Positions 59,032-64,000 of a DNA stretch of 64,000 bases are shown in pieces; the first letter of the stretch is position 1; each line of letters begins with the position of its first letter. The notes beneath the pieces were generated by a model. It searched no databases, was not told the origin of the DNA, and was given only the letters and a program-made list of their open reading frames with translations. The translations under genes and the position numbers were made by a program. Source of the stretch: Serratia proteamaculans (GTDB lineage Bacteria > Pseudomonadota > Gammaproteobacteria > Enterobacterales > Enterobacteriaceae); contig NZ_SWDE01000001.1 of the NCBI RefSeq assembly GCF_013337185.1, positions 1,922,001 through 1,986,000 on the forward strand, in the 5' to 3' direction.

Positions 59032-59337
59032 GGTCAGGCGGAAGGATGCGTTAATGTTATATTATAACATCACGAAAACTTTGATGACTCAAGCCCCATC
59101 TCAACGATTATTGCAACTGAACGTTACAATGGATGAGCGACTTTCATTGCCAATTCACCGGTTTGGGAACATCAGTACTACTCCTTCCGGGATATACTGA
59201 GAAATATCAGGGTTATTAATCGATAAACAATGTTGGGATTGTGTAAAAAAAACCGACTGTTCACGAAAAGTTTACCGACGAATTGATAAAAAAGGAGTAA
59301 GATTAATAGATAGAATCGCTATACTGTCAGGCATTAA
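59032..59337. other. Intergenic region with Zur box upstream of the zinc operon
   Basis: Contains the Zur-type palindrome near the left edge and an AT-rich leader before the hypothetical gene at 59338. A 38-codon plus-strand frame (59084-59200) lacks a ribosome-binding site and is not called. Confidence 0.5.
59054..59070 (-). promoter_or_regulatory. Zur operator of the zinc transporter operon
   Basis: ATGTTATATTATAACAT is an exact 17-bp palindrome around the centre and matches the Zur core seen before rpmE2. It lies 22 bp upstream of the small membrane protein start and about 165 bp before the ATPase start. Confidence 0.87.
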
Positions 59338-59691
59338 ATGCAAGTAACTCTTCGCTGCGACACAATGACGGGAGCACTTTCTGTTAAACAACTAAAGAAA
59401 GTGATTAACGAAAAAATATCAGAGTTGGCGCCGGCATTGACCAGCGGCCTGAGTTTTTATTCGGAAAGCGCGCGTTATGCTAAAGGTTCATTAGAAACAC
59501 TTGATATTCATGAATTGAGCAGCAGCCAGTATTCAATGAGTTACCGCTATAAATGGACAATTTTCAATGCCTGTCTGGATATCAGCGCCGAGGAATACAT
59601 CAGCGATAGCGTCACTTTTAGCCTGGCCGAAGCGGGACTCATCTTTGACATCATTGATAACTCCCGTCCATCTACCGCAGATGAATTGTAA
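59338..59691 (+). CDS. Hypothetical protein
   Basis: 117 residues from the ATG at 59338; AGG occurs 8 bp upstream. An alternative start is the methionine at residue 10. Mixed alpha/beta and soluble, with two short segments likely to be strands (YSMSYRYKWTIFNACLDISA). No motif, signal or membrane segment is recognised. Moderately AT-rich and next to the AT-rich tomB-hha pair. It is not part of the E. coli neighbourhood. Confidence 0.7.
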   Translation: MQVTLRCDTMTGALSVKQLKKVINEKISELAPALTSGLSFYSESARYAKGSLETLDIHELSSSQYSMSYRYKWTIFNACLDISAEEYISDSVTFSLAEAGLIFDIIDNSRPSTADEL

Positions 59692-59853
59692 GTTTACGTA
59701 ATAACAGCAGGCCAGATGCGAAGAAATGATTTATATTCATTATACGGGAAGTTTATTTTACCATCATTTTTAAGCTACCTCTGTCCATGATGTAAATCAG
59801 CTTACTCACAGAGTGTTATCAACACCGAAATTAAGACTTACGGAGGGGATGAT

Positions 59854-60222
59854 ATGGATGAGTATTCGCCTAAAAGGCACGATATTGCTCAGCTGAAATT
59901 CTTGTGTGAAAACCTGTATGATGAAGGTATCGCCACGTTGGGCGACAGCCACCACGGCTGGGTGAACGATCCGACATCTTCCGTCAACCTCCAGCTTAAT
60001 GAGTTGATCGAACATATTGCTTCATTTGTGATGAGTTATAAAATTAAATACATGGACGAAAGTGATTTATCGGAACTGGTCGAAGAGTACCTCGATGATA
60101 CCTACACGCTGTTCAGCAGTTACGGTATAAATGATTCCGATCTGCGTCGCTGGCAGAAAACCAAGGCGCGATTATTCAGAATGTTCTCAGGAGAGGACAT
60201 CTGTACGACAATGAAAACTTAG
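59854..60222 (+). CDS. tomB: Hha toxicity modulator TomB
   Basis: 122 residues with MDEYSPKRHDIAQLKFLCEN, HGWVNDPTSSVNLQLNELIE and FSSYGIN matching E. coli TomB (YbaJ). GGAGGGG precedes the start. TomB pairs with Hha as a toxin-antitoxin-like unit that modulates biofilm and conjugation-related genes. hha follows after 55 bp. The region is AT-rich compared with surrounding core genes. Confidence 0.95.
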   Translation: MDEYSPKRHDIAQLKFLCENLYDEGIATLGDSHHGWVNDPTSSVNLQLNELIEHIASFVMSYKIKYMDESDLSELVEEYLDDTYTLFSSYGINDSDLRRWQKTKARLFRMFSGEDICTTMKT

Positions 60223-60277
60223 GGGATAATTATCCCCAAATTATTCTATTCGACGGTTTATAACACCAAAGGTTATC

Positions 60278-60481
60278 ATGACTAAAATTGATTATCTGAT
60301 GCGTTTACGTAAATGCACCACGATCGAAACACTGGAACGCGTTATTGAAAAAAACAAGTATGAGCTTTCAGATGACGAACTGGAGCTGTTTTACTCTGCA
60401 GCCGACCACCGCCTGGCCGAGCTCACCATGAATAAGCTCTACGATAAAATCCCTACTGCCGTTTGGAAATTCGTAAGATAA
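60278..60481 (+). CDS. hha: Haemolysin expression-modulating protein Hha (YmoA-like)
   Basis: 67 residues, the standard Hha/YmoA length: [20 protein letters not shown] through TAVWKFVR, with the central cysteine replaced by other residues and a charged surface used to dock onto H-NS. It represses horizontally acquired genes in a temperature- and osmolarity-dependent manner. It stands directly after tomB. Confidence 0.95.
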   Translation: MTKIDYLMRLRKCTTIETLERVIEKNKYELSDDELELFYSAADHRLAELTMNKLYDKIPTAVWKFVR

Positions 60482-60558
60482 TCCAGGCTAAAAACGCGTT
60501 GAGCCGATACATTCGTCGGCCTCAATGTTACCTCTATCTCTCTATTTATCTCATTGAC

Positions 60559-61491
60559 TTACTGCACTTTCATTCGTTGCTGAAAATCCTGCAATAACAA
60601 TTGGAAACAATCCTCAATTAACGCCGGATGGTTCCGATGCGCACTGCGCATTAACGCCACGGTGCGGCTAAGCATCGGTTGTTGTAGCTGAACCACGGTT
60701 AATTCATCATCATTCAAATGCGTGGTGTAAAGCTGCGGTAAAATAGCCACCGCTAATTTCGAACGCACCAGGCCATATAACGTCTCTAAAAAATCCACCT
60801 GATAGCGGGCGGTTAAATTCAAACGGTGGCTTTCCGCCAGCGCCAAAACCAGCCTACTGATATTCCCCTTGGAGAAAACCGCGATATCTCGTCGGGTTAA
60901 TTGACGCCATGGCAGATGATGAGATTCAGCCAGCGGATCGTCACGGCGCATAACCACCACGAACGGATCCTCCTGCAACGGATATATCTCCAGCGAGTCC
61001 GGCACCGAGCTGTCGAGCGCACCAATGCCAAAATCGATCAACCCGTTCTCCAACTGCAATAACAATGAGTCATTGGTCTGATCGTGGAATTCTATCCGCA
61101 AACGCGGAAAATTCGCCGCCAGCAATTGCGGTACGGCCGGAAATAACAGCCCGCTGACCGAGGGCACCAACCCGATACGCAAAGTGCCATCCCCGCCTGC
61201 CAGCATAATGCGTTGCATATCATCAAAAGCCGCCTGCGCCACATTCAGCAGTCGTTCGGCATGCGGCAAGATGGCCGCGCCCTGCTCAGTCAGCGTCACC
61301 GCTGAAGCGGTACGGTTTACCAACTTGCCCCCCAGCACCGTCTCTATCTGCCGTAATGCGCTACTCAACGCCGGCTGGCTGATCGCCAGACGGTTTGCGG
61401 TATCGGTAAAATGACGTAGCTGCGCCAGGGTGACGAAATATTGGATCTGCTTTAGAGAAAGCGCGGGTAATCGGCGCCAGGGTTCAGACAT
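60559..61491 (-). CDS. LysR-family regulator next to adenine deaminase
   Basis: 310 residues from the ATG at 61491; an upstream TTG-initiated frame would add seven residues. N-terminal winged HTH (LRHFTDTANRLAISQPALSSALRQIE) and a periplasmic-binding-type effector domain. Divergent from ade by 138 bp, the usual layout for a LysR regulator controlling its neighbour. Its effector is unknown, with purine or adenine an inference from position. Confidence 0.9.
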   Translation of the reverse strand: MSEPWRRLPALSLKQIQYFVTLAQLRHFTDTANRLAISQPALSSALRQIETVLGGKLVNRTASAVTLTEQGAAILPHAERLLNVAQAAFDDMQRIMLAGGDGTLRIGLVPSVSGLLFPAVPQLLAANFPRLRIEFHDQTNDSLLLQLENGLIDFGIGALDSSVPDSLEIYPLQEDPFVVVMRRDDPLAESHHLPWRQLTRRDIAVFSKGNISRLVLALAESHRLNLTARYQVDFLETLYGLVRSKLAVAILPQLYTTHLNDDELTVVQLQQPMLSRTVALMRSAHRNHPALIEDCFQLLLQDFQQRMKVQ

Positions 61492-61513
61492 GTCAGGTTT
61501 TCCGTCCGCCAAA

Positions 61514-61529
61514 AAGTAAACGTTTGCGA
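61514..61529 (-). promoter_or_regulatory. PurR-like site upstream of ade
   Basis: Read on the minus strand, TCGCAAACGTTTACTT matches the PurR consensus at 10 of 11 fixed positions. A second AAACGTTT occurs at 61536-61543. The site lies in the LysR-ade gap, where purine control of adenine deaminase would be logical. The LysR protein could alternatively use these repeats. Confidence 0.5.
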
Positions 61530-61629
61530 CAGCATAAACGTTTCTTATCAGGCGATAAATTAAATCATCTGTGCAAAGCCAGCCCGCCGCCCTAGAGTAA
61601 CAACCCTGTCATCATGCCGGGTAATTACC

Positions 61630-63417
61630 ATGACCACTCATTGCATCAGCACGGGCGATCGCCAGCGTGCGGTAAAGGCCGCTTTAGGCCAGCTTCCTTT
61701 TGATTTGCTGCTGACCAACGCCGCGTTAATTGACATGGCAACCGGCGAAATCCGTAACGTCGATGTCGGCATCGTCGGCGCACTGATCGCCAGCGTTCAT
61801 CCCTGCGGTACCCTGACCGAAGCTTTGCACACGCAGGATTTGGCCGGCGCTTATCTGAGCCCTGGACTGATAGACACCCACGTACATGTTGAAAGCTCAC
61901 ACCTGCCGCCGGAGCGCTATGCCGAGATCGTCGTTGCTCAAGGCACCACTACCATCTTTTGGGATCCGCACGAGTTGGCCAACGTGCTTGGCGTTGCCGG
62001 TGTGCGCTATGCGGTAGACGCCAGCCGTGACCTGCCACTCAGGGTGATCTGCGCGGCTCCCTCGAGCGTTCCCTCCACTCCGGGGCTGGAAATGTCCGGT
62101 GCCGATTTTGCCGGCCAGGAAATGGAAACCATGTTGGCCTGGCCAGAAGTCGGTGGCGTCGCCGAGGTCATGGATATGCACGGCGTGCTGAATGGCAGCG
62201 AACGCATGCTGGAAATTCTCAATGCCGGGCTCAACAGCGGCAAATTGATTGAAGGCCACGCACGCGGGCTGAGCGGCGCCGATCTGCAGGCTTATCTGGC
62301 GGCGGGAGTCACTTCCGACCATGAGCTGACCTCCGGAGCCGATGCGCTGGAGAAATTACGCGCCGGTCTGACGCTGGAGATCAGAGGTTCCCACCCTTAT
62401 CTGCTGCCGGAGATCGTCGCAGCGCTGAAAACGCTACCGCATCTGTCCTCACAAATCACCGTCTGCACCGATGATGTCCCGCCCGATATGCTGCTGGAAA
62501 AAGGCGGCATTGTGGCGTTACTCAATATGCTGATTGAACAAGGCCTGCCGGCGACCGACGTGCTGCGGATGGCCACGCTCAATGCCGCCATTCGCTTGCA
62601 GCGCAACGACCTAGGGCTGATTGCCGCAGGTCGCATCGCCGATCTGGTGGTGTTTGACTCCCTGACGCACCTTAGTGCGCAACAGGTCTACGTCGCAGGA
62701 AAACTGACGGCACAGCAAGGCAAGATGCAAAAGCCGCTCAACGCTAACCCTAACGTGACGGCACCGCGTGACACCCTGCGCCTGCCACCTTTGGCTGCCG
62801 CGGACTTTGTGTTGAAGGTTCCGGCGATCCGTCACGGCAAAGCCACTCTGCGCCATATAAAGGGCGCGCGTTTTACCCAGTGGAACGAAACCACGGTCGA
62901 AGTGCGTAACGGCGAAGTCCAGATCCCGCCAGGCTTTAGCCTGATCTGGGTGCAGCACCGCCATGGTCGCCATCAGGCCATACCGCAGCTGGCGTTGCTG
63001 GAAGGTTGGGGGGAATTAAGGGGAGCCATTGCCACCAGCTACTCACATGATTCACATAATCTGGTGGTGTTGGGCCGTGATGCCGCCGACATGGCTATGG
63101 CCGCCAACGCCCTGATCGCCAGTGGCGGTGGCATGGCCTTGAGTCAAAACGGGGAAATTCTGGCGCAGGTAGCAATGCCGATTGCCGGTATGCTCTCCGA
63201 CTTGCCCGCCACCGAACTGGCACAACAGTTTAAGAACCTGCGCGATTTGAGCGCACGCATCGCCGACTGGGAACCGCCTTACCGGGTTTTCAAGGCGATT
63301 GAAGGCACCTGCCTGGCGTGTAACGCCGGGCCGCACCTGACCGATCTCGGCCTGACCGACGGCTCAACACGCCAGATTGTCGATCCGCTGATCGCCTGCT
63401 GGGAAACCCCGGTATAA
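61630..63417 (+). CDS. ade: Adenine deaminase
   Basis: 595 residues, close to E. coli Ade. A metal-dependent amidohydrolase: DTHVHVESSHLPPERYAE carries the first metal ligands, followed by DPHELANVLG, MDMHGVL and EGHARGLSG. The C-terminal GGGMALSQNGE and CNAGPHLTDLG are family-typical. It converts adenine to hypoxanthine and ammonia. A purine permease follows after 39 bp on the same strand. Confidence 0.96.
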   Translation: MTTHCISTGDRQRAVKAALGQLPFDLLLTNAALIDMATGEIRNVDVGIVGALIASVHPCGTLTEALHTQDLAGAYLSPGLIDTHVHVESSHLPPERYAEIVVAQGTTTIFWDPHELANVLGVAGVRYAVDASRDLPLRVICAAPSSVPSTPGLEMSGADFAGQEMETMLAWPEVGGVAEVMDMHGVLNGSERMLEILNAGLNSGKLIEGHARGLSGADLQAYLAAGVTSDHELTSGADALEKLRAGLTLEIRGSHPYLLPEIVAALKTLPHLSSQITVCTDDVPPDMLLEKGGIVALLNMLIEQGLPATDVLRMATLNAAIRLQRNDLGLIAAGRIADLVVFDSLTHLSAQQVYVAGKLTAQQGKMQKPLNANPNVTAPRDTLRLPPLAAADFVLKVPAIRHGKATLRHIKGARFTQWNETTVEVRNGEVQIPPGFSLIWVQHRHGRHQAIPQLALLEGWGELRGAIATSYSHDSHNLVVLGRDAADMAMAANALIASGGGMALSQNGEILAQVAMPIAGMLSDLPATELAQQFKNLRDLSARIADWEPPYRVFKAIEGTCLACNAGPHLTDLGLTDGSTRQIVDPLIACWETPV

Positions 63418-63456
63418 AAATAATCATAATAATTAGATAGCTGCGGAGATAATTTA

Positions 63457-64000
63457 ATGGCTGATAATTCAGTACCTACATCTGCTCCAACACCAGGGGG
63501 CTGGCTGCAACGACGTTTTCAACTGCACGCGCGGCAAAGCACGGTCAAAACCGAATGCCTGGCCGGTATCACAGGCTTTCTGGCGGCGGCTTATCTGCTG
63601 GTAGTGATCCCTGGATTGCTTGCCGTCGGCGGCATGGATAAAGGTGCAGTAACCACCGGTACCATTCTGGTATTCGTGCTGGGGACCTTGCTGATGGCGT
63701 TTTACGGCAACCTGCCGTTTATCGTCGGGCCAGGCATTGGCGGTTCTGTATTGGTTGGCGTAACGCTGGCAGGCAGCGAAGGCATCAGTTGGCAGATTGG
63801 CCTGGGTATCGCCTGTTGGTCCGGTATTTTGTTTTTCGCCCTGACCCGGCTCGGGCTACGTGAGGTGGTCACCCGTTCGGTACCGCAATCGATCAAGCTG
63901 GGGCTGACGGCCTCCATCGGGCTGTTCGTGGCAATACTGGGGTTCCGCAATGCCGGGCTGGTGCTGGCCAACGCAAAATCCAATGCGTTGATGCTGGGTG
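63457..64000 (+). CDS. NCS2 purine permease (3' end outside window)
   Basis: The first 181 residues of an AzgA/GhxP-type hypoxanthine/guanine/adenine permease: MADNSVPTSAPTPGGWLQRR, then TVKTECLAGITGFLAAAYLL and the Gly-rich membrane block GNLPFIVGPGIGGSVLVGV. GGAG lies 10 bp upstream. The frame is open to the window edge. Co-oriented with ade 39 bp upstream, so uptake and deamination of adenine are probably one operon. Confidence 0.92.
   Translation, partial: MADNSVPTSAPTPGGWLQRRFQLHARQSTVKTECLAGITGFLAAAYLLVVIPGLLAVGGMDKGAVTTGTILVFVLGTLLMAFYGNLPFIVGPGIGGSVLVGVTLAGSEGISWQIGLGIACWSGILFFALTRLGLREVVTRSVPQSIKLGLTASIGLFVAILGFRNAGLVLANAKSNALMLG

Noticed and set aside
59084-59200. 38-residue plus-strand frame just right of the Zur box
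   Set aside because: No ribosome-binding site, no hydrophobic or domain pattern, and no coupled neighbour.
58910-59200. 96-residue plus-strand frame opposite the small membrane protein
   Set aside because: Crosses the Zur box and the antisense of the coupled small frame, with no ribosome-binding site.

Overview
The window is a stretch of enterobacterial chromosome, most likely Serratia or a close relative. This rests on near full-length matches to E. coli proteins recalled from memory and on gene order, not on a database search. From folD to hha the order is largely the E. coli order read in reverse (folD, ybcJ, cysS, ppiB, lpxH, purEK, ybbP-ybbA-tesA-ybbO-ybbN, qmcA-ybbJ-cueR, ybaP, ybaK, ushA, fsr, ybaL, gsk, hemH, adk, htpG, recR, ybaB, dnaX, apt, ybaN, priC, rsmS, mscK, acrRAB, tomB-hha). 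Lineage-specific insertions sit in it: galP-galE, cfa, copZ in place of copA, a glycerate kinase/GntP-type permease/CdaR block, and a zinc-starvation block.

Positions 1-6900 are different. They are visibly AT-richer and hold unfamiliar genes. They end in a decayed P4-type integrase beside a tRNA-Arg(UCU) gene of the argU type, whose 3' end faces the foreign DNA. This is the classical layout of an integrated island. The island end carries the C-terminal part of a large protein on the plus strand. A minus-strand cluster of three genes follows: a Zn-finger/helical-repeat protein, a protein with a PD-(D/E)XK-nuclease-like C-terminus including a QxxxY motif, and a HEPN-like protein with an RX4H motif. 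I do not recognise this trio as a named system. It is the best candidate here for an undescribed defence module.

Positions 7050-56000 are core metabolism and housekeeping: one-carbon metabolism (folD), purines (purEK with a PurR box, gsk, apt), lipid A (lpxH), galactose uptake and epimerisation (galP, galE with GalR- and CRP-type sites), proteostasis (htpG with a sigma32-type promoter, cnoX, qmcA/ybbJ), copper sensing (cueR, copZ), replication and repair (dnaX with an intact -1 frameshift signal, recR, priC), mechanosensation (mscK) and the AcrR-AcrAB efflux operon with its palindromic operator.

Positions 55800-59100 form a zinc-starvation block. Zur-type palindromes precede rpmE2-rpmJ2 (zinc-independent L31 and L36 paralogues) and a divergent zinc-type ABC transporter operon. 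That operon appears to start with an unannotated 48-residue single-pass membrane protein. The right end holds tomB-hha and a purine-salvage locus: a LysR regulator, adenine deaminase with a PurR-like site, and an NCS2 permease running off the window.
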